DNA from: Nonomuraea basaltis
Lineage (GTDB): Bacteria > Actinomycetota > Actinomycetes > Streptosporangiales > Streptosporangiaceae
Length of the DNA: 64,000 nt
Direction of reading: 5' to 3'
NCBI RefSeq assembly: GCF_005893125.1
Contig: NZ_VCJS01000019.1
Span: 1-64,000 of the forward strand
Under the pieces are notes generated by a model, which saw nothing but the letters and a program-made list of their open reading frames with translations, searched no databases and was not told the DNA's origin. Both the position numbers and the translations under genes were made by a program. Positions 15,520-26,856 of the stretch are shown piece by piece; positions within the stretch are counted from its first letter, which is position 1; each line of letters starts with the position of its first letter.

Positions 15520-18083
15520 TCAGCCGCTCCGCAGCTGAGCTCCCACGCGATCGGCCGCCATCGCCACCGCCGCATCCCGCGCCGCCGTAGTCTCCTCCAC
15601 CGTCAACGTACGGTCGGCCGCACGGAACCGCATCGAGTAGGCGAGCGACTTGTTTCCCTCGCCCACCTGCTCCCCGGCATAGACGTCGAACAGCCGGATC
15701 GACTCCAGCAGTTCCCCTGCCCCGTCGCGCAGCGCCGTCTCCACGTCCGCCACCGGCGTGAAGTCGGGCACGATCAGGGCGACGTCCTGCGTGGCCACCG
15801 GATAGGCGGACACCGGAGGCGTCTCGACGGGCCCCGGCATGACCGCCTCGAGCCGCGTCAGCTCCAGCTCCATGGCAGCCGTGCGCGGCGGCAGCCCGTA
15901 CGCCTCGATCACCCGCGGATGCAGCTCGCCCGCATGCCCCACGAGCGTGTCGCCGACGTAGAGGGCGGCGCACCGCCCGGGGTGCCAGGGCTCGTGCTGG
16001 TCGGCGCTGATGGACAGCTCCAGCCGCGACTCGGCCGCCACCAGCCGCGCGGCCTGCACCGCGTCGGCCCATGAAGCCTGCCGGCCGCCGCCCCACCAGC
16101 CGGACCGCTCGAACTCGCCGGCCAGCACGACCGCGACCCGCAGCGGCTGGTCGGGCAGCGAAGCCTCGATCGAGGCCAGCTCGTCGAGGGTCGGCCTGCG
16201 CTCGACGCCGAGCACCGGCGCGACGTCGGGGGCGTTCTCGCGAGGCCGGTAGACCGATCCCGTCTCGAACAGGGCGACGTCCGCGAACCCGCGCCCGACG
16301 TTGCGGACCAGGGTCTTGAGCAGCCCCGGCAGCAGCGTGGTGCGCATCAGCGGCTCGTCCTCCGACAGCGGGTTGGCCAGGCGCATCGCCCGGCGCCGCG
16401 CGTCCTCGGCCGGCAGCAGCAGCCGGTCGAAGTCGTCGGGGCTGATGAACGGGTAGCTGAGCACCTCGACGAAGCCGCCCTCGGCCAGTGCCCGGCCGAC
16501 CCGCCTGTACAGCCGCTGCCTCTCGGTGAGCCCGGCGCCCGCCGGGGCGGCGGGCAGCAGCGAGGGCAGGCTCTCGTAGCCCTGTAGCCGGATGACCTCT
16601 TCGGCCAGGTCGTTGGGGTCGGTGAGGTCGGGCCGCCACGACGGCGGCGTCACCGTGATCATGTCGTCGCCGGTGACGGCCAGCCTGGCCGCCATGGCGC
16701 CGCCGGTCACGACCCCGGTCGGGTCGACGCCGCCCTCGCGGACGGCCGGGTCGGTGCCGTCGACCACGACGCACCCGATCTGCTCCAGCCGGGTGACCAC
16801 GGTGTCCTTCGAGTATGTGACACCGGCCACCGTCGCCGGGTAGCCCGACGGGATCGCGATGCGCGCGGGCGACACCTCGACCTCGGCGTGCGTGACCCCG
16901 GGCTGGATGCTCGCCCCGCCCAGCTCGGCCAGCAACCGCACGGCCCGCCACGATGCGACGAGCGGCAGCTCCCGGTCGACGCCGCGCTCGAACCGCTTGG
17001 ACGCCTCCGACACCAGCCCGTGCCTGCGCGACTCGCGCGAGATGCCGGTGGCGGAGAAGTGTGCGGCTTCGATGACGATGTCGGTCGAGCCGTCGGAGAT
17101 CTCGGTCTCCAGCCCGCCCATGGTGCCGGCCATCGAGATCGGGCCCGACTGGTCGGTGATGAGGATGTCGTCGGGGTCGAGCTCGCGTACGACGTGGTCG
17201 AGCGTCTCCAGGCGCTCGCCCGCCACGGCCCGGCGTACGACGATCTCGCCGGTCAGCTTGTCGCGGTCGAACGCGTGCAGCGGCTGCCCGAGCTCCAGCA
17301 TCAGGTAGTTGGTGATGTCGACGGCCATCGACACCGGCCGCATGCCGGCCCGCGTGAGGCGTACCCGCATCCAGAGCGGGCTCTGGGCGGCGGGGTCGAA
17401 GCCGGTGACCTCGCGCAGCACGAACCGGTCGCAGGCGGTCGGGTCGGCGATCGAGGCCGGCCACGACGGCCCGGTCTCCGCGGGCAGCTCGGCGGAGCTC
17501 GCGTCGGCGGGGTCGCGGAAAGCCACCCCGAAGGCGGTCGCCGCCTCGCGCGCCACGCCCCTGATCGACAGGGCGTAACCGATGTCGGGCGTGATCTCCA
17601 GCTCGATCACGTCGTCGCGCAGGCCGAGCAGCTCGACCACGTCGGCGCCGATGGGCGTGTCCGCGGGCAGCACCATGATGCCGGCCTGCTCGTCGCTCAG
17701 CCCGAGCTCGCGCTCGGAGCAGATCATGCCCTCGGACATCCGCCCGTACGTCTTGCGCGCGCCGACCTCGAACCCGCCCGGCAGCACACCACCGGGCAGC
17801 ACGACGGGCACGCGGTCGCCGGCCGCGAAGTTCGTGGCGCCGCAGACGATCTCGCGCGGCGCGGCCTCGCCCGTCTCGACCTTGCAGTGCCTGATCGGCT
17901 TCTTGAAACCGGTCAGCTCCTCGATCTCGAGCACCTCGCCGACGACGACGTTCTTGACGTCGTGGCCGTGCGAGATGATCGACTCGAGCTTGAGCCCGGC
18001 CGCGGTGAGCTTGTCGGCCACCTCGTGGGCGGTGACCGCCGGGAGATCGACATACTCCCGCAGCCAGGAGAGCGGGACCTTCA

Positions 18084-18084
<1 letters not shown>
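15520..18084 (-). CDS. pheT: Phenylalanyl-tRNA synthetase beta subunit
   Basis: Tetramer partner of PheS; charges tRNA-Phe with phenylalanine in the cytoplasm. 854 residues, normal for bacteria. It starts MKVPLSWLREYVDLP; an EMAP-type tRNA-binding domain lies at about 40-150 (KNVVVGEVLEIEEL), the B3/B4 editing domain at about 215-370, the B5 domain at about 410-480, the degenerate synthetase core after it (RRVGRALAEGGFVEVLSYPFI), and the C-terminal FDX-ACB anticodon-binding domain (PVSAYPVATQDVALIV to the end). Its ATG overlaps the pheS stop as TGATG, so translation is coupled. A strong hairpin closes the operon. Confidence 0.98.
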
Positions 18085-20374
<2,290 letters not shown>

Positions 20375-20424
20375 GACCCCGCCTCCTCCGCCTACAACGC
20401 CGACAATAGCGGGTTTCCAGCCGC

Positions 20425-21228
20425 CTAGGACACTCGCTGCGCCCTAGCGGAGGAGTAAAGGCATACCGCCGCCGCAGTGGCCAGGTTGAGACTTTCAGCC
20501 TGTCCGTAGATGGGCACTCTGACCACATCGTCCGCCTCGGCGAGTATCTCCTCCGGCAGTCCCCAGGCCTCGTTTCCGAAGATCCACGCGGTGGGACCCG
20601 ACAGGTCGACGTCGTCGAGCGTGTGCTTGCCCGCGCCGTCGGCCGCCAGCACGCGCAAGCCGCGCTCCTTCAGTTGACGCACGGCGGCGCCCACCGGTGC
20701 ACCGATGACGACGGGCAGATGAAACAGGCTGCCGGCGCTGGCGCGTACGCACTTGCCGTTGTACGGATCCACGGAGGCGTCGGTGAAGACCACCGCGTCG
20801 GCGCCGGCGGCGTCGGCGGCGCGCATGACGGTGCCGGCGTTGCCCGGGTCGCGCACGTGCGCGAGCAGCGCGACCAGGCGGGGCTCGCCGGTCAGGGCCT
20901 CGTCGAGGGGCACGTGCACGAGCCGGCAGACCGCCAGCAGCCCCTGCGGGGTCACGGTCTGGGACAGCTCGGCCATGACCTCGCCGCTGGCGCGGTGCAC
21001 GGGCACGCCCTTGAGCGTGGCCTCGGTGATCAACTCGGGGTGGCGCAGCTCGGCCTCCGCCGTGCTGAACAGCTCCAGGGTGACGCCGTCGAGCCTGAGC
21101 GCCTCGCGTACCGCCTGCGGGCCCTCGGCCAGGAACTTGCGGTCCTGCTCCCTGAAGGCGCGCTTGGTGAGCCGCCTGGCCGCCTTCACCCGCGGCGACC
21201 TCACGTTGGTCAGCTCGGACCCCGCCAT
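20425..21228 (-). CDS. TrmH/SpoU-family RNA 2'-O-methyltransferase
   Basis: 267 residues. Methylates a ribose 2'-OH in rRNA or tRNA using S-adenosylmethionine. An N-terminal L30e-like RNA-binding part (KAARRLTKRAFREQDRKFLAEG) precedes the SPOUT trefoil-knot domain with the three family motifs: RDPGNAGTVMRAADAAG, WIFGNEAWGL and VPIYGQAESLNLATAAAVCLY. Length and motifs fit 23S rRNA methyltransferases of the RlmB/TsnR group; the exact target cannot be told. The ATG follows GGGGAG. It sits after rplT, as in other actinobacteria, but a terminator intervenes. Confidence 0.94.
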   Translation of the reverse strand: MAGSELTNVRSPRVKAARRLTKRAFREQDRKFLAEGPQAVREALRLDGVTLELFSTAEAELRHPELITEATLKGVPVHRASGEVMAELSQTVTPQGLLAVCRLVHVPLDEALTGEPRLVALLAHVRDPGNAGTVMRAADAAGADAVVFTDASVDPYNGKCVRASAGSLFHLPVVIGAPVGAAVRQLKERGLRVLAADGAGKHTLDDVDLSGPTAWIFGNEAWGLPEEILAEADDVVRVPIYGQAESLNLATAAAVCLYSSARAQRVS

Positions 21229-21260
21229 GCTCTCCCCTTGAATATCAGGAACACAACAAA

Positions 21261-21284
21261 GGGCCCACCGCCATCGGTGGGCCC
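21261..21284 (-). terminator. Terminator of the infC-rpmI-rplT operon
   Basis: A 10-bp stem GGGCCCACCG / CGGTGGGCCC with a 4-base loop; read on the minus strand it is followed by a T-rich tail (TTTGTTGTG), so it is a good intrinsic terminator between rplT and trmH. Confidence 0.8.
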
Positions 21285-21304
21285 CTCGATCAAAGGCAAT
21301 TGCT

Positions 21305-21688
21305 TCAGCTCGCGGCCGGAGCGTTCACGTTCGCCGGGAGCGCCTTCTTGGCGGCCTCGACGAGCGTGGCAAAGGTCTGGCTGTCGTTCACCGCGATGTC
21401 AGCGAGGATCTTGCGGTCGACCTCGATGTTGGCCAGTCGCAGACCCTGGATCAGGCGGTTGTAGGTCATGCCGTTCTGACGGGCGGCGGCGTTGATCCGC
21501 TGGATCCACAGACGGCGGAACGCACCCTTACGGTCCTTGCGGTCCCGGTAGGCGTACGTCATCGAGTGGAGCATCTGCTCCTTGGCCTTGCGGTAAAGCC
21601 GCGACCGCTGGCCACGGTAACCGCTCGCCCTCTCGAGGACGACCTTGCGCTTCTTCTTGGCGTTGAGCGCCCGCTTCACGCGTGCCAT
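21305..21688 (-). CDS. rplT: 50S ribosomal protein L20
   Basis: 127 residues, the normal size. Binds 23S rRNA early in 50S assembly. The sequence shows the L20 signature: [35 protein letters not shown], and [18 protein letters not shown] strong GGGGAG precedes the ATG. It is third in the infC-rpmI-rplT operon, 24 bases after rpmI. Confidence 0.99.
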   Translation of the reverse strand: MARVKRALNAKKKRKVVLERASGYRGQRSRLYRKAKEQMLHSMTYAYRDRKDRKGAFRRLWIQRINAAARQNGMTYNRLIQGLRLANIEVDRKILADIAVNDSQTFATLVEAAKKALPANVNAPAAS

Positions 21689-21712
21689 GATTCTTCTCCC
21701 CGGGGGTTCGCG

Positions 21713-21907
21713 CTACTTGGCGAGCAGTTTCTTGATCTTCTTGGAGTCGGCGTCGGAAAGGACGACCTCGTTCTTGAGACGGCGCGTCAGCGTGGACGAC
21801 TTCCACTCGTTGTAGTGCGCGCGATTGGCCCGGCGACGCTTGATCTTGCCAGTGCCGGTGATCCGGAACCGCTTTTTCGCACCGCTGTGCGTCTTCATCT
21901 TCGGCAT
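21713..21907 (-). CDS. rpmI: 50S ribosomal protein L35
   Basis: 64 residues, highly basic. Typical L35: [20 protein letters not shown] at the start and [17 protein letters not shown] in the middle. GGAGAG lies upstream of the ATG. It is the middle gene of the IF3 operon. Confidence 0.99.
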   Translation of the reverse strand: MPKMKTHSGAKKRFRITGTGKIKRRRANRAHYNEWKSSTLTRRLKNEVVLSDADSKKIKKLLAK

Positions 21908-22030
21908 GTCGCCGTCTCTCCTCGTTTCGGTCGTGCCGGTGGCCGGGCCGGTGCTGGCCGACCCGGTCGCGGCGTCTTTCGTCTGCCTGTGGCTGCTGGG
22001 GCGCGTTGTAAGGCTAACCCCAACCGCGGG

Positions 22031-22618
22031 TCATCCTTCCTGTAGGGAAGTCTCCTCGCCGCCACGCTGTGCCTTGGCTGCGGCCTTTTCGGCCTTGGCC
22101 TCAGCCTTCTTCTTGTGCGGACCGATCACCATGATCATGTTACGGCCGTCCTGCTTGGCGTGGGACTCCACGAAGCCGAGCTCCTGGACGTCGTCCGCGA
22201 GGCGCTGCAGCAGGCGGAAGCCGAGCTCCGGCCGGGACTGCTCGCGTCCGCGGAACATGATCGTGACTTTGACCTTGTCCCCCGCCTTGAGGAACCGCAC
22301 CACGTGACCCTTCTTGGTCTCGTAGTCGTGCGGGTCGATCTTCGGCCGGAGCTTGATCTCCTTGATGATCGTGTGCGCCTGATTCTTGCGCGCCTCGCGC
22401 GCCTTCATCGCGGACTCGTACTTGAACTTGCCGTAGTCCATGAGCTTGCACACGGGCGGTCGAGCCGTGGCCGCGACCTCGACGAGGTCGAGGTCGGCCT
22501 CCTGGGCGAGCTTCAGCGCGTCGTGAATGGAGACGATGCCGACCTGCTCGCCGTTCGGGCCCACGAGGCGAACCTCGGGAACTCGGATACGCTCGTTGAT
22601 GCGGGGCTCAGTGCTGAT
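22031..22618 (-). CDS. infC: Translation initiation factor IF-3 (probable AUC start)
   Basis: Binds the 30S subunit, prevents 50S joining and proofreads the start codon and initiator tRNA. About 195 residues: N-domain ([19 protein letters not shown]), a basic linker helix, and C-domain ([33 protein letters not shown]), then an Ala/Lys/Glu tail. No in-frame ATG, GTG or TTG exists between the leader terminator and the conserved domain; AGGAGG lies four bases before ATC at 22616-22618, so AUC is the likely start. E. coli infC uses AUU to let IF-3 repress its own synthesis (established); the same logic is inferred here. The operon leader also carries an attenuator-like hairpin. Confidence 0.96.
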   Translation of the reverse strand: MSTEPRINERIRVPEVRLVGPNGEQVGIVSIHDALKLAQEADLDLVEVAATARPPVCKLMDYGKFKYESAMKAREARKNQAHTIIKEIKLRPKIDPHDYETKKGHVVRFLKAGDKVKVTIMFRGREQSRPELGFRLLQRLADDVQELGFVESHAKQDGRNMIMVIGPHKKKAEAKAEKAAAKAQRGGEETSLQEG

Positions 22619-22681
22619 GGGGCCTCCTAGGTTTGCGATCCCTACGTGCTCGTCGTGCCGAGGCCTCCCGCGCTGAACGCG

Positions 22682-22744
22682 AAAAACCCCGCACGTCGCG
22701 CATGCGGGGCCACTGAGCTCTGTGGCTTTCGTGGCCTCGAGCTC
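22682..22744 (-). promoter_or_regulatory. Attenuator-like leader of infC
   Basis: On the minus strand CCCCGCATG, a 5-base loop, CGTGCGGGG and TTTTT form an intrinsic terminator whose end is about 63 bases before the infC start. Just upstream lie GGCCAC / GTGGCC (22731-22736 with 22708-22713), whose right arm overlaps the terminator stem, and a GAGCTC pair (22739-22744, 22715-22720) that could form another hairpin. Mutually exclusive folds imply conditional read-through. IF3-L35-L20 leaders are autoregulated in other bacteria; the effector here is unknown. Confidence 0.6.
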
Positions 22745-22951
22745 CCCGGAGTAGTCCGGCGTGATCCTGGACCCGGCCACCTTTCGGCGACCCGGGTGGG
22801 AGGGAGACCTCCGCTTGCGCGTCCAGCAAGGCATGCCGGACCGATCAGAGAGCTACATTACCACAACCATCCGGCCCTCCAGAATCATCCCGCCGTCCAA
22901 GGATCCTTTCATCCTGCCTGGCCAAGGATCTCTCCCGGCGGGCCACGCTCG

Positions 22952-23083
22952 GCCCGTCCGGGTGGCCGACCGCCAGAAGATCCTCGTAGATCGGAGGGGG
23001 TCACTCTGAGGATCCCCGGAGGCAACCCGTCGCGCGCGTGCCCGGGTCGGCAGCGGATCAGCCCGTCCGGGTGGCCGACCGCC
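22952..23083 (-). repeat. 23-bp direct repeat copying the aroE 3' end
   Basis: Bases 22952-22974 and 23061-23083 are identical over 23 bases. The second lies inside aroE (last codons, RRSATRTG); the first is in the noncoding gap and is followed by further weak similarity to aroE. The gap 22745-23057 holds no gene; apart from this relic only GATCCTC/GAGGATC words are visible. Confidence 0.7.
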
Positions 23084-23915
23084 TGAGGATCTCCGCCTCG
23101 CCGGCCGCCCGCATCGCCTCGACGGGCACATCCGTCCGGCCCGTCATCAGCTCCACCTGCCGCACCGCCTGATGCAGCAGCATCGCGAACCCGCCGACGA
23201 CGGTGCCGCCCGCCGCCTCTACGGCCGCCGCCGCGCTGGTCGGCCACGGCGAGTAGACCACGTCGAAGAGCGCGGGCACCCGGGCCAGCCGGTCGGCGAA
23301 GGCGTCGGCCGCGCCGCCGGGCAGCGTGGAGATCACCAGGTCCACCCGCGTCAGCGGGTCGAGCTTGTCGAACGTCTCCACCGCCAGCGCCACGCCCAGC
23401 CGCTCGGCCACCTCGACCGTCTCTCCGGCCCGGGTGGGGTCGCGTACCAGCAGGGTGGCCGAGAACAGCCCGAGGTTGCGCAACGCCGCCAGCGCGGAGG
23501 CCGCCGTGGCTCCTCCGCCGAGCACGGTGGCCGATCGCGGCGCCGGCACCCCGGCCTCGGCCAGCGCCTGCTCCATGCCGTAGACGTCGGTGTTGTCGCC
23601 GTGGCGCAGCCCGTCGCGGAACACCACCGTGTTGGCGCCGCCGACCTCGACGGCCGCCTCGGACACGGTGTCGAGCAGCGGCAGCACGGCCCGCTTGAGC
23701 GGCATGGTGAGCGACAGCCCCGCCCAGGGGTCATCGTCGTCCGGCACCTGCCCGCGCACGGGCACCAGCTCCCGCAGCAGCCCCGGCAGCCGCGCCTCGT
23801 CGCACTCGAACGCCTCGTAGCTCCACCCGTCGAGGTCCATCGCCTGATAGGCGGCCCTGTGCAGGTAGGGCGAGAGCGAATGACCGATGGGCGACCCCAT
23901 CACCGCAGCCCGCAT
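23058..23915 (-). CDS. aroE: Shikimate dehydrogenase
   Basis: NADPH-dependent reduction of 3-dehydroshikimate to shikimate in aromatic amino acid synthesis. 285 residues. Substrate-binding N-domain: VMGSPIGHSLSPYLHRAAY with the SxS serines, and MPLKRAV carrying the catalytic lysine; GGANTVVF and HGDNTDVYG supply Asn and Asp. The NADP domain has VLGGGATAASALAAL. The ATG at 23915 has GGAAGGAG five bases upstream; the GTG six bases earlier is too close to it. It ends the alaS-ruvX-mltG-aroE run; its 3' end has been duplicated just downstream. Confidence 0.97.
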   Translation of the reverse strand: MRAAVMGSPIGHSLSPYLHRAAYQAMDLDGWSYEAFECDEARLPGLLRELVPVRGQVPDDDDPWAGLSLTMPLKRAVLPLLDTVSEAAVEVGGANTVVFRDGLRHGDNTDVYGMEQALAEAGVPAPRSATVLGGGATAASALAALRNLGLFSATLLVRDPTRAGETVEVAERLGVALAVETFDKLDPLTRVDLVISTLPGGAADAFADRLARVPALFDVVYSPWPTSAAAAVEAAGGTVVGGFAMLLHQAVRQVELMTGRTDVPVEAMRAAGEAEILRRSATRTG

Positions 23916-24151
23916 CCGCACTCCTTCCCAACGAACACGACGACCCTATCGCCAGCGCCCCGACCTCCCGAACGGCTGGTGCGTCCCCCTTGGACAGCGC
24001 CGTCACGGCGGCGGCTCTCCGGCCCAGCGACCACGTCGGCACGCGGGCAACCCGCTCACCAGCCGCCGCACCAACGCGCCGCGGCGCCTCCGAGAGCCGC
24101 CCGTTGACGTCGGCGCGTGGGCGGCGTCAGGCGGCGGGCCGGCGCGGACGG

Positions 24152-24205
24152 CCGGTCAGCCGCCGCACCGCGGTACGCCGTGCGGCGGCACACCGGTCAG
24201 CCGCC
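24152..24205 (-). repeat. 14-bp repeat at the mltG 3' end, with hairpin
   Basis: CCGGTCAGCCGCCG occurs at 24152-24165 and 24192-24205; the latter contains the mltG stop codon and last glycine codons. Between them GCCGCCGCAC / GTGCGGCGGC (24159-24189) forms a 10-bp stem that could terminate mltG transcription. The rest of the 281-base gap to aroE shows no gene. Confidence 0.5.
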
Positions 24206-25357
24206 GTTGCTTTCGTACTCCGCGAGGAGGGCCTGGCGCTCGGCCTCCGTGGTGGCGAACTTGGTGATGTTGCTCTTGGGGTCGGTGGCGACGAAATAGA
24301 GCCAGTCGCCCTTCTCCGGGTTCAGCGCCGCCTCGATGGCATGGTCGCCGGGGTTGGCGATCGGCCCGGGCGGCAGGCCAGGGTGCGCGTACGTGTTGTA
24401 TCGGCTCTTGATCTTGGTCTCTGGGATGGTGGCGGCGGTGCCGTACTTGCCGAGCGCGTACATCACCGTGCTGTCCATCTCCAGCTTCATCTGCGGCTCG
24501 CGCCCCAACCGGTTGTAGATGACGCGGGCGATCTTCGGCATGTCCTCGGCTCGTCCGGCCTCGGCCTGCACGATGCTGGCGATGATGATGATCTCGTGCG
24601 GCGTGTGCCCGAGGGCCTTGGCGCCGCCTTCGAGGTCGACCTTGTCCGCCGTCTGCTTGAACCGGTCCACCATCGCCGCCAGCATCTGCGTCGGCGTGGT
24701 CTTCGGCTGGAACTCGTACGTGGCGGGGAAGGCGTACCCTTCGAGCCTGCCCTTCGCGTACGGCGGCAGGTCGAGATCGCCGGCGTCCTTGGCCGCGGCG
24801 GTGAACTCCTTGACCGGCTTGCCGGTCTCCTTGGCGAGCGTGGTCAAGGTGTCGGACAGGCGCAGGCCCTCCTTGAGCCGCACCTTGGCGAGCAGCCGGT
24901 TGTCCGGCGTGAGGAGCATCGACACGGCCGTGGTCGCCGGCAGTTGCTTGCGCAGCTTGTACGAGCCCGGCTGCAGCTGGTCGCTCTTGCCCGCGTTGCC
25001 GATCGCGTTGGTGAACGCCCTGGCGCTGGCCACGACCCCCTGCCGCTCCAGCTCTTCTGCCACCTCCGCGGCGCTCTGGCCGTCCTTGATCTCGATGACG
25101 ACCTCGCCGGTGCCCTGACCGGTGTAGTCATCGGGCACGAGGGCGTCACTGAGCCAGAGGTAGCCGTAGTAGCCGCCGCCGCCGATGATGCCCGCGAGCA
25201 CGACGAAGGCGAGCAACGGTGCTATGAATCCGCCCCGGTTGCGGCGCCTGCGCCGCCTGCGGCTGTTGCCGCGTTTGCCGGAGCCCCGGGTGCGGCGCCT
25301 GGGCTGACCTTCGTCGTCCTCGGCGCCGAGCAGCGTGTTCAGATCGAGATCGTTCAT
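24197..25357 (-). CDS. mltG: Endolytic murein transglycosylase MltG, copy 1
   Basis: Cleaves nascent peptidoglycan strands at the membrane and so limits glycan length. 386 residues: an Arg-rich cytosolic tail (GKRGNSRRRRRRR), one transmembrane helix (about 43-68), a LysM-like region (about 80-135), then the YceG/MltG domain. The catalytic Glu is retained at ~266 in IASIVQAEAG, with VIYNRL, MDSTVMYALG, SRYNTY and GLPPGPIANPG. The ATG at 25357 lacks a clear ribosome binding site; a TTG at 25372 is an alternative. It is directly downstream of a second mltG, separated by 211 bases, which is unusual. Confidence 0.95.
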   Translation of the reverse strand: MNDLDLNTLLGAEDDEGQPRRRTRGSGKRGNSRRRRRRRNRGGFIAPLLAFVVLAGIIGGGGYYGYLWLSDALVPDDYTGQGTGEVVIEIKDGQSAAEVAEELERQGVVASARAFTNAIGNAGKSDQLQPGSYKLRKQLPATTAVSMLLTPDNRLLAKVRLKEGLRLSDTLTTLAKETGKPVKEFTAAAKDAGDLDLPPYAKGRLEGYAFPATYEFQPKTTPTQMLAAMVDRFKQTADKVDLEGGAKALGHTPHEIIIIASIVQAEAGRAEDMPKIARVIYNRLGREPQMKLEMDSTVMYALGKYGTAATIPETKIKSRYNTYAHPGLPPGPIANPGDHAIEAALNPEKGDWLYFVATDPKSNITKFATTEAERQALLAEYESNGG

Positions 25358-25568
25358 AGGTTCGCTGGCCAATCTCCCGGTACGGCCGGCCAGGAGTCAA
25401 GCGGATGCGCCCAACCGGCAGGGGTTACCGAGCGGAACTGGGGGGTCCGCCGGGCATGCTCCCATGCCCAGCGGGAATCACTCTGAGTAGCCATGCTAAG
25501 GGATGGAAAGAGGGCGGATGCCCCGTTTTGGGGCTTTCGCGCGGGGACAGAGGCGGTCCCGTCGAACA

Positions 25569-26795
25569 TCAGCTCGTCCCGAGGTTCTTGTTCAACTCTT
25601 CCCGGTATCTCACGAACTCGCTCTCTTTGTTGGTGAATTTGGTGATTCTATGCGCCGGATCCGTCGTTACAAACCAGTGCCAATCACCCTTCGCCGGGTG
25701 CAGGGCCGCCATCAGCGCCTTTTCCCCAGGATTGGCGATGGGTCCCGGCGGCAGTCCTTTGTGGCGATAGGTGTTGTAAGGAGAGTCGACCTTGGTGTCG
25801 CTCTCCGTGACCCTCAGCGTCCGCCGGTTCTGGGCGTACAGGACGGTGCTGTCGATCTCGAGCTTGGTGCCGCGCTCGAGGCGGTTGTAGATCACTCTGG
25901 AGATCTTGGGGTAGTCCTCGTCGGTCCCGCCCTCGGCCTGGATCAGGCTGGCCACCGTGACGGCCTCCAGCGGCTTGAGGTGCACACGGGCAGCCTGCTT
26001 CTCCAGCCCCACCTTCCTGGCCGCCATGCCGAAGCGCTCGACCATCGCCGCCAGCACGTCCACGGCCGTGTCCCCGGGCTCGATCTCGTACGTGGCGGGG
26101 AACAGGAACCCTTCCAGCCCGGGCGCGTACTTGGGCAGGCCGACCAAGGCCTTGTCGACGCTCTGCAGCTCCTTGAGCGGCAGCCCGGTCTGCCGGGCGA
26201 CGCGGCTCAGCACCTCGCTCGTCCGCAGGCCCTCCGGCACGGTGACCCGCCGCACGACCCTGGATGCCGGGCTGAGCAGCAGGTCGAGCGCGGCGCCCGC
26301 CGCCATGCCCTTGCGCAGACGGTAGTGTCCGGGCCGCAGCCGGTCGGCCACCGCGCGGTCCTCCGTCGCGCGCACGAACGACTGCGCGCTCGCCACCACC
26401 CCGGCATCGGCCAGCGCCGAGCCGATGGCCTCCGCGCTGGAGCCGGGCACGATCCGCACGGTCACCGCGCCGGTGCCGGTGCCCTCGAAATCGTCGGGGC
26501 TGAGGTACGGCTTGAGCACCGCGAACGCCCCCACCCCCAGCGCCACCAGGCCCGCGATCAGGCCGGCGGAGATCAGTCCGGCCTTGCGCACGGCCCGCCG
26601 GCGAGGTGTGGGTGCGGGTAGCGGGATGACGTCCGCCTCGGCGTCGTCCTCCGGCGCGGGCCGGGCACCGCTCTCCGCCCCGGCCTCTTCGGGCACGGAG
26701 TCCCCGGCCTGGAACGGAATCACATCGCCGGCGTCCTCGTCCTCGGGAGTGCCGTTCGGCGCGTCGTTGGACGGGTCGTTGGGCGTGCCGCTCAT
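25569..26795 (-). CDS. Endolytic murein transglycosylase MltG, copy 2
   Basis: 408 residues. A long acidic cytosolic tail (about 1-65, rich in Asp, Glu and Pro) replaces the Arg-rich tail of copy 1. One membrane helix (about 72-95) precedes the LysM-like and MltG domains. The catalytic Glu is kept at ~288 in VASLIQAEGG, with VIYNRL, IDSTVLYAQ, SPYNTY and GLPPGPIANPG. The two paralogues are clearly homologous but well diverged, so this is an old duplication and both are probably active. The gap to copy 1 contains short hairpins (GCCCC-TTTT-GGGGC; GGGCATG/CATGCCC) and no gene. ruvX is 61 bases upstream. Confidence 0.93.
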   Translation of the reverse strand: MSGTPNDPSNDAPNGTPEDEDAGDVIPFQAGDSVPEEAGAESGARPAPEDDAEADVIPLPAPTPRRRAVRKAGLISAGLIAGLVALGVGAFAVLKPYLSPDDFEGTGTGAVTVRIVPGSSAEAIGSALADAGVVASAQSFVRATEDRAVADRLRPGHYRLRKGMAAGAALDLLLSPASRVVRRVTVPEGLRTSEVLSRVARQTGLPLKELQSVDKALVGLPKYAPGLEGFLFPATYEIEPGDTAVDVLAAMVERFGMAARKVGLEKQAARVHLKPLEAVTVASLIQAEGGTDEDYPKISRVIYNRLERGTKLEIDSTVLYAQNRRTLRVTESDTKVDSPYNTYRHKGLPPGPIANPGEKALMAALHPAKGDWHWFVTTDPAHRITKFTNKESEFVRYREELNKNLGTS

Positions 26796-26856
26796 GCGAC
26801 CACCCCGCCGGCCATCGGCCCCGCCGCCGTGCTTCCCCGCCCCGTGGACCGCCGGC

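Noticed and set aside
22619-22834. A longer infC start giving ~70 extra N-terminal residues
   Set aside because: It would put the leader terminator hairpin inside the coding sequence and adds an unconserved Arg/Pro-rich tail; AGGAGG-ATC is the better start.
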